Shown: piece after piece, positions 47,856 through 58,121 of the stretch
How positions within the stretch are numbered: position 1 is the stretch's first letter
Layout: each line of letters starts with the position of its first letter
The notes under the pieces: model-generated
What the model was told of the DNA's origin: nothing
The model's input: the letters and a program-made list of their open reading frames with translations, nothing else
The model's database searches: none
Made by a program: the position numbers and the translations under genes
NCBI RefSeq assembly: GCF_004310665.1
Contig: NZ_SIXF01000003.1
Span: 125,087-189,086 of the forward strand
DNA: 64,000 nt
Reading direction: 5' to 3'
Source: Pedobacter kyonggii
GTDB taxonomy: Bacteria; Bacteroidota; Bacteroidia; Sphingobacteriales; Sphingobacteriaceae

Positions 47856-50639
47856 TTACTGGGTTGGGGATTGGTTTCTCTTAAACTCACTTGGCCTCAT
47901 GCCATATTTCGATTTGAATACCGTCGAAAAATAATTTGGTGAGGAGAATCCGACCATATAGGTGATTTCTGCAATCGTATACCTTTCATTGATCAATAGA
48001 AATTTTGCCTTTTTTAGCCTTCTGTTTATGATGTAGTCTGTTACGCTGCAATCCAGCAATGCCTTTACTTTTCTGTATAGCTGCACCCTTGAAACCCCCA
48101 GGGCTTTGCTAATCTCCTCTACACTGAAGTTTTCATTGCCTAGGTTCTGCTCTACAAGACCAGAAAAATCATTTACAAATTTTTTATCCAGGCTTTTTGA
48201 GATAGGTTGCCTGTTTCCGGAACTGATGTCGCTTGTGTAATGAGACTTTAGTAGTAGTCTGTTTTTCATCAGGTTCCTCACAGTTGCCAGTAGATATTCA
48301 TAATTGAAAGGCTTTACGATATAGGCATCTGCCATACTCTCGAAGCCATTGATCTGCTGTTCTACACTGCCCTGTGCGGTGAGCAGGATGATTGGGATAT
48401 GGGATGTACGAATGTCGGATTTGAGCTTCTCTGTAATTTTCTTTCCAGAAAGATCTGGCAATACCACATCGCAGATGATCAGATCTGGTACCTGCTCGTA
48501 GGCAGAAGTAATCCCGCTCTCTCCGGTATTTGCAATAAATACCTCGTATTCCTCATCAAATTTCTCAGCCAGATAATGCAGAAGGTCTGCATTGTCTTCG
48601 ATTATCAATACCGACCGTTCCTTTAGTTCACGCAACAAATCATGGTTCTTTTCTCTCTTGAGATGCTCTAGTTCGCTCGTATAGATTTTTGCATTTTCAT
48701 AAAGTTCTTCTCTTTCCGCCTGTTGGGTGTGCTTCTCTTCTTCCCGAAGGTGTGATGACCCAAGGGGCAAGGTGACGGTAAAGATAGTACCCTGCCATTT
48801 CCGGCTTTCTACGGTTAGGTCTCCATGTAAAAGATTCATCAGTTCCTTCGAAAGGGAAAGGCCTAATCCAGATCCTTTTCCTGCATTTGAGTCTGCCTGA
48901 TAAAAATGTTCAAATATATGGAGGATTTCTTCCCGATCCATTCCAGGTCCATTGTCCTCTACTTTGATAGAGATATGAGCATCGTCTTTACTCACGGTAA
49001 TATGAACCGTTCCATTGGCAGGAGTAAATTTTAGTGCGTTAGATATCAGGTTGAAAATTACCTTATCGAACATGTTCACGTCAAACCATACTGTTATATC
49101 TGATTCTTTAGTGAAAAGTCTGAGGTCTATGTTCTGTTTTTTTGCAGCGAGCTGAAAGGTCTCAATAATGTCCGCAATAAAATCTATAATATTGTTCGAT
49201 GTTGATCTTATACGCATCTTACCATACTCAATCTTCCTGTACTCAATAAGCTGGTTGATGAGGCGCAGCAGACGAAAAACATTTTTATTGATCAGTTTCA
49301 GGTTTTTTCCTGCAAGGGCGTTAATTTTTTCATTATTAAGCAGATCTTCCAGGGGAGAGAGTATCAAGGTAAGTGGGGTGCGGAATTCATGAGATATATT
49401 GGTGAAGAAGTTCAGTTTGGCCTCTGTCGCCTCTTTAGCCTTTTCAGACATCTCAATAAGCTTATTACGCTGGTTAAGGATTTCCAGGTTATTCGCCTCC
49501 AGGTTTTTGTTGATCTTCCTGTTTTCCAGTAGGGCGAAAAAAGCCAGTCCTCCGAAAACCACAGAGAGCACCAGGGTTACCACGGTGACGTTTAATGTAA
49601 GCTGTTGGTTGTCAAATAAAGAACGTTGTTCAGCCAGGAGAGATTGTTGCCGTTCGATATCCCTCTGCTGGCTGCTAAATTTGTTCCACTGTAGTTTCAT
49701 GAGCTGAACGTTCGATGAGTCTATCACCACAGACTGAAGGATATTTTCTTTGAGGATGGATTCTTTTCCAAGGATACGGAATGCTGTTGAAATTGCCTCT
49801 TTACCTCCCGTTGGATAAAGCATGCTGGCATCTATCACTTTGCCATCAATCATCTGGAGGCCGCCCCCTTGTCCGGGTAGCGCATCTATTCCAATAATGG
49901 CCACCTTCCTTTTTATTCCAAGTTTATCCAGTGCTTCTCTGGCTGCAGAAGCCATCTGGTCATTGTGCGCAAAAATTAGGTCCGTGGTACGCAATGTCTC
50001 CTTCATTTTCAGCAGCTCATCAATAGCGTGCGATTTTAACCAATCGCCATAGATCTGATTCGAAATTCTAATATTAGCGGATTTTTGGAGCCCTTCGGCA
50101 AATCCCCTCTGGCGCTCTATTGTGGGAGAGGAGCCGGGAAGGCCCATGATTTCCATAATATTTCCCTTCCCTTTAAGCTGACCGGATACATACTGCCCGG
50201 CCATCTTGCCAATTTGATAATTGTCTGCACCGACATAAGCGGTATAAGCCGAAGATGATGTTTTCCTATCGATAATAACCACAGGGATGCCACTATTATA
50301 AGCCTGCTCAACGATTGGGGTGAGCGGCCGGGCCTCGTTAGGAGATATAATCAACAGGTCAATATCCATTTTTAATAATTCTTCTACCTGTGAGATTTGT
50401 TTTCTATTACTGTTGTTTGCATCTCTATATACCAATGTGGCACCCGGATGCAACGAAAGCTCCATTTTCATCTCTTCCAGCATGGTTTTCCGCCACAGAT
50501 CTGAGCCAACGCATTGTGAAAATCCTATAACGTATTTTGCTTCCTTTTTCTTGTCGCTACAGCCACAAAGAATAGCCGTTAGGATGACCATTATAAGTAT
50601 CCTATGAAGGAGGTGAAGTCTTGCGGTCATATTTATCAT
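47856..50639 (-). CDS. Hybrid two-component sensor/regulator with sugar-binding domain
   Basis: All parts of a two-component system in one 927-residue chain. A lipobox-like CGCSDK (Cys about 27) or signal anchor is followed by a periplasmic sugar-binding domain (about 36-300, PNEARPLTPIVEQAYNSGIP), a transmembrane helix (about 350-372), a kinase with His in FFTNISHEFRTPLTL, an ATPase (EDNGPGMD, GSGLGLSLS), a receiver (DLIICDVVLPDLSGK) and an AraC domain (EEISKALGVSRVQLYRKV). Periplasmic-binding sensors of this kind detect fructose in Bacteroides. It is divergent from the fructan genes at 50968. Confidence 0.93.
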   Translation of the reverse strand: MINMTARLHLLHRILIMVILTAILCGCSDKKKEAKYVIGFSQCVGSDLWRKTMLEEMKMELSLHPGATLVYRDANNSNRKQISQVEELLKMDIDLLIISPNEARPLTPIVEQAYNSGIPVVIIDRKTSSSAYTAYVGADNYQIGKMAGQYVSGQLKGKGNIMEIMGLPGSSPTIERQRGFAEGLQKSANIRISNQIYGDWLKSHAIDELLKMKETLRTTDLIFAHNDQMASAAREALDKLGIKRKVAIIGIDALPGQGGGLQMIDGKVIDASMLYPTGGKEAISTAFRILGKESILKENILQSVVIDSSNVQLMKLQWNKFSSQQRDIERQQSLLAEQRSLFDNQQLTLNVTVVTLVLSVVFGGLAFFALLENRKINKNLEANNLEILNQRNKLIEMSEKAKEATEAKLNFFTNISHEFRTPLTLILSPLEDLLNNEKINALAGKNLKLINKNVFRLLRLINQLIEYRKIEYGKMRIRSTSNNIIDFIADIIETFQLAAKKQNIDLRLFTKESDITVWFDVNMFDKVIFNLISNALKFTPANGTVHITVSKDDAHISIKVEDNGPGMDREEILHIFEHFYQADSNAGKGSGLGLSLSKELMNLLHGDLTVESRKWQGTIFTVTLPLGSSHLREEEKHTQQAEREELYENAKIYTSELEHLKREKNHDLLRELKERSVLIIEDNADLLHYLAEKFDEEYEVFIANTGESGITSAYEQVPDLIICDVVLPDLSGKKITEKLKSDIRTSHIPIILLTAQGSVEQQINGFESMADAYIVKPFNYEYLLATVRNLMKNRLLLKSHYTSDISSGNRQPISKSLDKKFVNDFSGLVEQNLGNENFSVEEISKALGVSRVQLYRKVKALLDCSVTDYIINRRLKKAKFLLINERYTIAEITYMVGFSSPNYFSTVFKSKYGMRPSEFKRNQSPTQ

Positions 50640-50967
50640 TTTAATAGGGGCAGTGCCCAGGCACTGGTTGTATCTGGTTAGGATCCTGTTTGTAAGAAAA
50701 TAATTCTAAAGATAATCAAATTTGAAACTTTAAGGAATTGGCGCTCGGCTGCGAGTGGGAGGATGAAAGGTACAGATGAATCAAAACCTTAATATTGATG
50801 TTTCAAAAGTGTAACCACATCAGATCAGGTAAAAATAATAAATTTTAATTATCTGTTAACCAGTAATTTAACTAATGTGTCAAGATTGTATTTTTTTGGA
50901 ACAGATTTGTTATCCTCCCTTCCTGTTTTTGACCAACTTGCAATCCTTAACCAATAAATAAACCCTT
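50640..50967. other. Divergent regulatory region of the fructan locus
   Basis: 328 bp between the hybrid sensor and the MFS porter, AT-rich near 50830-50900. It must hold both promoters and the sensor's DNA target; no single palindrome stands out and no gene is seen. Confidence 0.5.
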
Positions 50968-52299
50968 ATGAAAAAACATTCCGTCCTGGCTTGGTCCATG
51001 GTCGTAGCCCTAGGCGGCTTTCTGTTTGGATTCGATACAGCCGTTATATCAGGTGCTGAAAAATCCATTCAACAGTTTTGGAACCTTTCAGCATTTTCGC
51101 ATGGACTTACCATATCTATTGCACTTATCGGTACGGTAATCGGCTCTCTGGTAGGATCACGCCCATCTGATTATTTCGGAAGAAAAAATACGCTTTATTT
51201 CGTAGCTGCAGCATATTTACTTTCCTCACTTGGTACTGCACTGGCAGATAATTGGTATATCTTTTTAGCATTCCGCTTTTTAGGCGGTTTAGGTGTAGGG
51301 ATATCTTCTGTTACTGCACCCATTTATATTTCAGAGGTGTCTCCGGCACATAGAAGGGGCCGACTTGTAGGGCTTTTCCAGTTCAATGTTGTACTGGGAA
51401 TATTGATATCCTATCTTTCAAACTATTTGCTAAGCCAGGGAGGAGAGGCATCCTGGAGATGGATGCTTGGTGTTCAGGCATTTCCATCCATAATATTCCT
51501 TGTGCTAATCTACTTTATTCCTGAAAGTCCAAGATGGCTTATACTTAAGCGTGGTGCATACGATAAAGCATTGGAAATCCTACGAATCATAAATCCACTA
51601 AACTGCGATGATGAGCTCGCCGCTATACAGAAATCCGGACAGGATATGCAGCGGGATAAATCTTCGGATGGACTTTTTTCGGGAAAGTACAACAGGCCTA
51701 TTATTCTGGCCGTGCTGTTTGCCTTCTTCAACCAGGTATCCGGCATAAATGCCATCATCTATTATGCACCAAGAATTTTTGAAATGGCAGGGCTTGGTGC
51801 GCATTCTTCACTTTTATCAACTGTTGGTATCGGAATGGTCAATTTTATATTTACACTTCTTGCGATCAATATTATAGATAAAGTTGGGAGAAAAACACTG
51901 ATGCTGATCGGCTCTTTCGGACTGATCATTTCTCTTGGGCTTGTTGCAGTTGCATTTCTGGGTGGCTCATCTGGTGGGTTTGAAATCCCGATTTATGTAA
52001 TGCTCTTCATTGCTTTCTTTGCTTTTTCGCAGGGGGCGGTTATCTGGGTATTTATTTCAGAGATTTTCCCAAATCAGGTCAGGGCAAAGGGGCAAACACT
52101 CGGCAGTTCTACTCATTGGGTTATGGCAGCACTGATTGCATTCTGCTTTCCCTATCTGGCAGAGTCATTTGGAGGTGCAAACATATTTTTCTTTTTCTGT
52201 GCCATGATGGTATTGCAGCTGGTATTCGTTTGGAAGATGATGCCTGAAACAAAGGGGAAATCTCTGGAGCAGATAGAGACGGGAATTGTAATGCACTAA
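50968..52299 (+). CDS. MFS sugar porter (probable fructose importer)
   Basis: Inner-membrane proton-linked sugar transporter. Sugar-porter signatures are GGFLFGFDTAVISGAEKSIQ at the N-terminus, the loop RPSDYFGRKNTLYF, PESPRWLIL after helix 6, QVSGINAIIYYAPRIFEMAG in helix 7 and PETKGKSLEQIE at the C-terminus. Twelve helices fit the 443 residues. It opens the fructan operon, 22 bp before the kinase, so fructose or a short fructo-oligosaccharide is the likely cargo. Confidence 0.93.
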   Translation: MKKHSVLAWSMVVALGGFLFGFDTAVISGAEKSIQQFWNLSAFSHGLTISIALIGTVIGSLVGSRPSDYFGRKNTLYFVAAAYLLSSLGTALADNWYIFLAFRFLGGLGVGISSVTAPIYISEVSPAHRRGRLVGLFQFNVVLGILISYLSNYLLSQGGEASWRWMLGVQAFPSIIFLVLIYFIPESPRWLILKRGAYDKALEILRIINPLNCDDELAAIQKSGQDMQRDKSSDGLFSGKYNRPIILAVLFAFFNQVSGINAIIYYAPRIFEMAGLGAHSSLLSTVGIGMVNFIFTLLAINIIDKVGRKTLMLIGSFGLIISLGLVAVAFLGGSSGGFEIPIYVMLFIAFFAFSQGAVIWVFISEIFPNQVRAKGQTLGSSTHWVMAALIAFCFPYLAESFGGANIFFFFCAMMVLQLVFVWKMMPETKGKSLEQIETGIVMH

Positions 52300-52321
52300 A
52301 TAAAAACTCAAAAGACAAGAT

Positions 52322-53212
52322 ATGATCACACCTGCTATATGCTTTGGCGAAATATTATGGGATGTGCTGCCTGATGGGCGCATGCCAGGTGGTGCACCGC
52401 TAAATGTTGCCTATCACCTTAATAAGCTTGGCCTGTCCAGTAGTATCATCAGTAAAATCGGAGATGATGAAAACGGAGTGAAACTGGAGCGTTTGCTTGA
52501 TGGTTGGCAAATTAACAAAAGCCTTCTTCAACGCGATACGATCCACCCTACCAGTGAAGTGATTGCCCGCGTGGGCAGTAGAAATGAGGTTTCCTACGAA
52601 ATCGTGTTTCCTGTGGCATGGGATTTTATAGATCACCAGTCCATAATCGATAGTGCACTGAAGTCATCCACATATTTTGTATACGGAAGCCTGGCCTCCA
52701 GAAATACGCTTTCCAGAGAAACGCTGTTCAAATTCCTGGAGAGCGATGCGATAAAGGTATTTGATATCAATCTCCGCCCTCCTTTCTTTGATAAGAGCCT
52801 GTTGGCAAATCTGATGGAACGGGCTGATATCATAAAATTTAACGAGTCGGAACTACAGATGGCCCAGATTCTTTTTGGGGGAAGGTTTATAAATGAGAGA
52901 GAGCAGGTCCGTTTTATACAGGAACGCTTCAGTGTTCCAGAGGTAATTGTAACTAAAGGCGAATTTGGGGCTTCGTACTATAAAATGGATCAATCCTACC
53001 ATGCCTGGGGATCTGAGGTAAAGGTTAACGATACCATTGGGAGTGGAGATTCATTTCTTGCAGCCTTCATTGCCAGTCATCAATTGGGGCTGGCACCAAA
53101 AACCATTATAAAAAATGCGATCGGAATGGGCGCTTTTATCGCCACCAAAAAGGGGGGCTGTCCGGAATATGAGGTTGAAGAATACAAAAAATTTATTGAC
53201 GAAATATTTTAA
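52322..53212 (+). CDS. PfkB-family carbohydrate kinase (probable fructokinase)
   Basis: Phosphorylates a sugar with ATP in the cytoplasm. The N-terminal ICFGEILWDVLPDG and GGAPLNVAYHLNKLG contact the sugar. DTIGSGDSFLAAFIA holds the catalytic Asp and the anion hole. Length 296 is normal for fructokinases. It lies between the porter and SusC in the fructan locus, so fructose is the probable substrate. Confidence 0.92.
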   Translation: MITPAICFGEILWDVLPDGRMPGGAPLNVAYHLNKLGLSSSIISKIGDDENGVKLERLLDGWQINKSLLQRDTIHPTSEVIARVGSRNEVSYEIVFPVAWDFIDHQSIIDSALKSSTYFVYGSLASRNTLSRETLFKFLESDAIKVFDINLRPPFFDKSLLANLMERADIIKFNESELQMAQILFGGRFINEREQVRFIQERFSVPEVIVTKGEFGASYYKMDQSYHAWGSEVKVNDTIGSGDSFLAAFIASHQLGLAPKTIIKNAIGMGAFIATKKGGCPEYEVEEYKKFIDEIF

Positions 53213-53244
53213 CTAAACATAATACTAACCAAATCTGAATTTTT

Positions 53245-56200
53245 ATGAGAAAAATTTTCCTTACCTGGCTTTTTGCCTGTATGGTAACGGGCCTGGCATT
53301 TGGCCAGACCAGGGTAATCAGTGGCGTTGTCACCGACAATGAATCCATCCCTCTGGAGGCTGTAACCGTAGTGATCGTAGGTACCCAAAAAACGGTGACC
53401 ACAGATGCTAATGGTGTTTTTAAAATTGAAGCTTCTGCCGGTCAGTCGCTTAGGTTCATTTATATTGGAGCTGAACCATTAACCATTCCGATTACCGCAG
53501 AATCGGCCAATCTTAAGGTCAAACTCGACATCGCGATCAATAAGCTCAACGAGGTCGTGGTTACGGGTTATCAGAAGGAACGCAAGAAAGACATCACCGG
53601 AGCGGTGAATGTGGTTGATGTTTCAAAGATCAGGGATATCCCTTCAGGTAATGCTGTAAAGTCTCTTCAGGGAAGGGTTCCAGGGGTACTGATTACCACC
53701 GACGGTTCTCCAACCGGTCAGGCAACTGTAAGAATCCGGGGTATTGGAACCCTGGGCAATAACGACCCGCTTTATGTAATCGATGGCGTGCCAACCAAAA
53801 ACGGGTTGGAGCAGTTAAACCAGAACGACATTGAATCTATTCAGGTGCTTAAAGATGCGTCATCGGCTACTATTTATGGCTCACGTGCAGCGAATGGTGT
53901 AATCATCATCACTACAAAAAAAGCCAAAAAAGGCTATTCAAAGATCGACTTCAATGCCTCGACATCCATTCAGAATTACGCCACCAAACTTAAAACGCTT
54001 AATGCCGAGGAAAGAGGCCGTGCCTATTGGCAGGCGGCGGTAAACGATAAGGCCAATCCCAATAATAACCAGATTTATCAGTATGACTGGAACAATAACT
54101 TTAACAATCCAGTGCTTAACCGTGTGATCTTTCCAGAGTACATCGATGCGGCAAAGACCATGAGGGCTGCAGATACTTACTGGTTTGATGAGATTGCACA
54201 AAATTCGATTATCCAGTCCTATGATGCAGCCCTTTCCAATGGCGGTGAAAAGGGAAACAGTCTTTTTTCGGTGGGTTATTATGATAATAAGGGTATCGTA
54301 AAAGAGTCAAGAAGCCGAAAATATACGGCAAGATTCAATTCTGATTACAATTATCTAGACGGCAAGTTAAAGATTGGGGAGAATTTTTCAGCAAGCTACA
54401 TTAAGAATGCTCAGATCCCTACAAGCGATATCCTTTTTGCCTCGCTCGTACAGCAGCCTATTGTGCCGGTACATACCACAAGCGGAGGCTGGGGAGGCCC
54501 TGCAGCAGGAATGACCGATAGACAGAACCCGGTTAGACTTATAGAGGACAATAAGCAGAATACTTACAATTTTTATAGGCTCTTTGGAAATGCATACGCG
54601 GATTACCAGATCATTCCTGGACTGAACTTTAGGACAAATTTTGGTGTAGACTATAACGGTAGCTATCAACGTTTGTTAAAGAAATCATATGTTTCGGGCT
54701 TTTTGGCAGATCCTGCAAACCAGGTGAGCAATGCACAGACCTATCAGGGTAATATCATCTGGCAGAATACCCTTAACTATAAAATCACCAAGGATAAACA
54801 TAACCTGGCAATACTTGCTGGCCAGGAATACATAAAGAACATCAGTCAGGAGTTTTCTGCAAGCAGACAAGGGCTTGCGCTGGAAAATATAGATTATGCC
54901 TACCTTAACGCAGGTAGCTCAAATACCCTCAACGGGGGAAGTGGTGCAGGAAACAGGCTGTTGTCTTATTTCGGTAAGGTAAACTACAGTTACAACGACC
55001 GTTATATCGCCTCTGTAACTTTGAGAAGAGACGGTTCTTCGCGTTTTGGTAAAGATAACCGATATGGTACTTTCCCTGCTTTCTCACTTGGTTGGAGAAT
55101 GAGCGAAGAAAAGTTTATAAAGGATCTGGGTCTGTTTTCTGATCTGAAGCTTAGGTACGGCTGGGGCCGGTCTGGAAACCAGGAAATCCCCAACAATGCC
55201 ACACGTTCGCTATACTCTGCTATTTACGGGACTGACCCGACATGGGACTTTGATAAAGGTACTGCATATGATATCACAGGTGCAGGCACAGGTCAGCTGC
55301 CCTCTGGTTTTAGCCTTATCCAACAAGGCAACGACAACCTGAAATGGGAATCGTTAAGAGAGTCGAATTTTGGTTTAGACTTTGGTTTATGGAACAATAA
55401 GCTTACTGGTTCTGTTGATTATTTTATTAAGAAAACCTCAGATATTCTGATCAGTCCCGCTTACCTGGCAGTACTTGGAGATGGAGGGAACAGTTACAGT
55501 AATGGGGCTTCGCTCCAGAACAAAGGGCTTGATGCTATTCTTACCTACGAAGATAAGATTGGTGATGATTTTAGCTTCAGCCTGACGGGGAACTTTTCGC
55601 TCTACAGGAACAAGGTGACCTATCTGCCTAAAGATGTACTGGCTTCCTATCCGGGCAATGGTACCGACAAAAACGTACTCGGAAGGCCGATAAACTCCTA
55701 CTTTGGATATGTTGCCGATGGCCTCTTTACCTCACAGGCAGAAGTGGATGCTTATGCCAGCCAGCCTGGAAAAGGATTAGGCAGGATAAAATATAAAGAT
55801 TTAAACAATGATGGAGTGATTAACGATCTGGACCGCGACTTTATAGGCGACAATAGCCCTAAGTTTACCTATGGACTGAATGTTTCCCTTAGTTATAAGA
55901 ATTTCGATATGAGTTTTTTCCTACAGGCCATCAATGTGGATGTGGTGAACGACTTTAAAACCTATACCGATTTTTCTTCGCTTTGGACAGGTACGAACTG
56001 GGGCAGCAGGACGCTTGATGCGTGGAGCCCTTCAAATCCAAGCTCTACTATTCCAGCGCTCACTCTTGTAGACCGCAATAATGAAGGCAGGTTTTCTACT
56101 TACTTTATTGAAAACGGATCTTACCTCAAGCTGCGCAACCTGCAGGTTGGTTATAATCTTAAAAAGGCACTGAATATGAAAATACAGAACTTCAGGGTAT

Positions 56201-56325
56201 TCGTTCAGGGCAGTAACCTGTTCACCATAAAAAGCAAATCTTTTACCGGTACTGATCCTGAGATTCCCAATTATGGATTTCCTGTGCCAGTTGTTGGTAC
56301 CCTTGGGGTAAATATTACATTGTAA
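53245..56325 (+). CDS. SusC-family TonB-dependent transporter
   Basis: Outer-membrane import pore for oligosaccharides, working with SusD. Signal peptide (MRKIFLTWLFACMVTGLAFG), carboxypeptidase-regulatory-like domain (about 25-105), TonB box region near EVVVTGYQKERKKDIT, plug (GNAVKSLQGRVPGVLITTDG, VRIRGIGTLGNNDPLYVIDG) and a barrel ending in VGTLGVNITL. Length 1026 is typical. It has no STN domain, so control is by the hybrid sensor rather than a sigma/anti-sigma pair. SusD follows 18 bp on. Confidence 0.95.
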   Translation: MRKIFLTWLFACMVTGLAFGQTRVISGVVTDNESIPLEAVTVVIVGTQKTVTTDANGVFKIEASAGQSLRFIYIGAEPLTIPITAESANLKVKLDIAINKLNEVVVTGYQKERKKDITGAVNVVDVSKIRDIPSGNAVKSLQGRVPGVLITTDGSPTGQATVRIRGIGTLGNNDPLYVIDGVPTKNGLEQLNQNDIESIQVLKDASSATIYGSRAANGVIIITTKKAKKGYSKIDFNASTSIQNYATKLKTLNAEERGRAYWQAAVNDKANPNNNQIYQYDWNNNFNNPVLNRVIFPEYIDAAKTMRAADTYWFDEIAQNSIIQSYDAALSNGGEKGNSLFSVGYYDNKGIVKESRSRKYTARFNSDYNYLDGKLKIGENFSASYIKNAQIPTSDILFASLVQQPIVPVHTTSGGWGGPAAGMTDRQNPVRLIEDNKQNTYNFYRLFGNAYADYQIIPGLNFRTNFGVDYNGSYQRLLKKSYVSGFLADPANQVSNAQTYQGNIIWQNTLNYKITKDKHNLAILAGQEYIKNISQEFSASRQGLALENIDYAYLNAGSSNTLNGGSGAGNRLLSYFGKVNYSYNDRYIASVTLRRDGSSRFGKDNRYGTFPAFSLGWRMSEEKFIKDLGLFSDLKLRYGWGRSGNQEIPNNATRSLYSAIYGTDPTWDFDKGTAYDITGAGTGQLPSGFSLIQQGNDNLKWESLRESNFGLDFGLWNNKLTGSVDYFIKKTSDILISPAYLAVLGDGGNSYSNGASLQNKGLDAILTYEDKIGDDFSFSLTGNFSLYRNKVTYLPKDVLASYPGNGTDKNVLGRPINSYFGYVADGLFTSQAEVDAYASQPGKGLGRIKYKDLNNDGVINDLDRDFIGDNSPKFTYGLNVSLSYKNFDMSFFLQAINVDVVNDFKTYTDFSSLWTGTNWGSRTLDAWSPSNPSSTIPALTLVDRNNEGRFSTYFIENGSYLKLRNLQVGYNLKKALNMKIQNFRVFVQGSNLFTIKSKSFTGTDPEIPNYGFPVPVVGTLGVNITL

Positions 56326-56343
56326 AATTAGATATATCAAAAG

Positions 56344-58062
56344 ATGAAAAAATTAATATGTACACTGGCATTCTTCGCTACCCTATTCTTCTCATGCGAA
56401 AAAGCCCTTGATGAGCCAGCACAGGGCGTGGTTTCAGGCGATGATCTGAATACTCCGGAGAATATTGATAAAATGGTTATTGCAGCTTATTCTGTACTTG
56501 GAAATGATCACTATACTTCTCCATATTCCAGTATGTGGCCGTATGGAAGCGTTCGTGGAGGAGACACCTATAAAGGAGGGGATGGCCCCGGAGACCTGTC
56601 AGAGTTCCATCTGTTTGAGACATTTTCCCTTAACCGGCCTGATAATGCACTTATTGACCAGCTTTGGTTCAGGCTATATGTAGGTGTCGGTCGAGCTAAT
56701 GATGCGTTGAGAAGAGTTGATGCTATGTCTGCCACTGAATATCCCAATAAAGTTCAACGCCAGGGAGAACTTCGCTTTTTGAGAGGACATTTTTATTTTC
56801 TGCTAAAGATTCTTTTCAAATATGTTCCCTTTATCGATCAGAATATGGCAAAGGCCGACTATCCGTCCATTTCCAATAAGGCCTTGAGTAACGATGCGCT
56901 TTGGACGAAGATTGCAGATGATTTCAGAGCGGCCGTTACAGCGCTGCCGATAGATCAGAACGATAAGGGCAGGGTAAACAAAAATGCTGCAAAAGCATAT
57001 CTGGCTAAAGTGCTGTTGTACCAGGCCTATACCCAAAGCGAAAATAACGCAGTAAGCGGTATTGATGCTGCTAAATTAAATGAAATAAACACGTTATGTG
57101 ACGAGATCATGGCATCGGGCAAATTCAGCCTGAGCGCAGATTATGCAAACAACTTTTTATCTGCTTCTGATAACGGCCCGGAATCTGTTTTTGCCATCCA
57201 GTATTCAAAAGATGATGGTACGACAAAGGGGAGACTGGATTATGGGCATGCGCTTAATTATCCGATGAATCAGGAGTATGGATGCTGCGGTTTTAATGTG
57301 CCTAGCCATGATCTGATCAATGCTTTTAAAACAGGAACCGACGGATTGCCTCTTTTTTCTACCTACAACAATACGGATGCGGCAGCTTCGCTCGACTTTC
57401 AGAGCAGTTCATTCGATCCACGACTTGATCATACCGTGGCCAAACCAGGTGCACCTTTTAAGTATAAGCCAGCATTTGTATTCCAGCGCTCGTGGTCAAG
57501 AGCACCGGCTATTTATGATGCATTTGCCAGTATGAAAGAAGCAGTACTTCCAGATGACGCTTCTTTTCAGAAAGTCCCACCATTTATTGGAAGTTCGAAA
57601 AACTGGCAGATTATTCGCTACTCAGATGTGCTGCTTTGGAAAGCAGAAGCACTGATAGAACTGGGGCGGCCATTGGAAGCTGTTCCGCTGATCAATCAGG
57701 TTAGAAACCGTGCAAACCTAAGTCGTAACCTATTGAAAAATGCTGCGGGAAACCCAACTTCAAACTATAACGTTCAGCTTTATCAACCTGGGTTAAATTG
57801 TACCTGGACACAGGATTTTGCAAGGCAGGCCCTAAGATTTGAAAGAAGACTTGAGTTCGCTACAGAAGGTTATCACTTTTTTGATCTGGTGAGGTGGGGG
57901 ATTGCTGCGCAGACTATGAACGCTTATTTTACAGTCGAAAAATCAAGGGTTGCCCATCTCGCAGATGCCAGATTTACGGCAGGAAGGGATGAATATTTCC
58001 CGATTCCATTAAATCAGATTAACTTTAGTAGCGGGGTATATAAACAAAACAACGGATGGTAA
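56344..58062 (+). CDS. SusD-family surface glycan-binding lipoprotein
   Basis: Lid and binding protein for the SusC pore. The lipobox at FFSCEKALDEP puts the lipidated Cys at residue 18. Sus-type helical repeats are visible (LWFRLYVGVGRANDALRRV, FLRGHFYFLLKILF), with the C-terminal ALRFERRLEFATEGYHFFDL and DEYFPIPLNQI typical of RagB/SusD. Length 572. It overlaps the GH32 frame only if that gene used an upstream start; the real GH32 start is at 58122. Confidence 0.95.
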   Translation: MKKLICTLAFFATLFFSCEKALDEPAQGVVSGDDLNTPENIDKMVIAAYSVLGNDHYTSPYSSMWPYGSVRGGDTYKGGDGPGDLSEFHLFETFSLNRPDNALIDQLWFRLYVGVGRANDALRRVDAMSATEYPNKVQRQGELRFLRGHFYFLLKILFKYVPFIDQNMAKADYPSISNKALSNDALWTKIADDFRAAVTALPIDQNDKGRVNKNAAKAYLAKVLLYQAYTQSENNAVSGIDAAKLNEINTLCDEIMASGKFSLSADYANNFLSASDNGPESVFAIQYSKDDGTTKGRLDYGHALNYPMNQEYGCCGFNVPSHDLINAFKTGTDGLPLFSTYNNTDAAASLDFQSSSFDPRLDHTVAKPGAPFKYKPAFVFQRSWSRAPAIYDAFASMKEAVLPDDASFQKVPPFIGSSKNWQIIRYSDVLLWKAEALIELGRPLEAVPLINQVRNRANLSRNLLKNAAGNPTSNYNVQLYQPGLNCTWTQDFARQALRFERRLEFATEGYHFFDLVRWGIAAQTMNAYFTVEKSRVAHLADARFTAGRDEYFPIPLNQINFSSGVYKQNNGW

Positions 58063-58121
58063 TATTTCTAATGTCCAGGGAGTCTTCCCTGGATATTTGC
58101 TTAAATTTTAAAAAATACAAC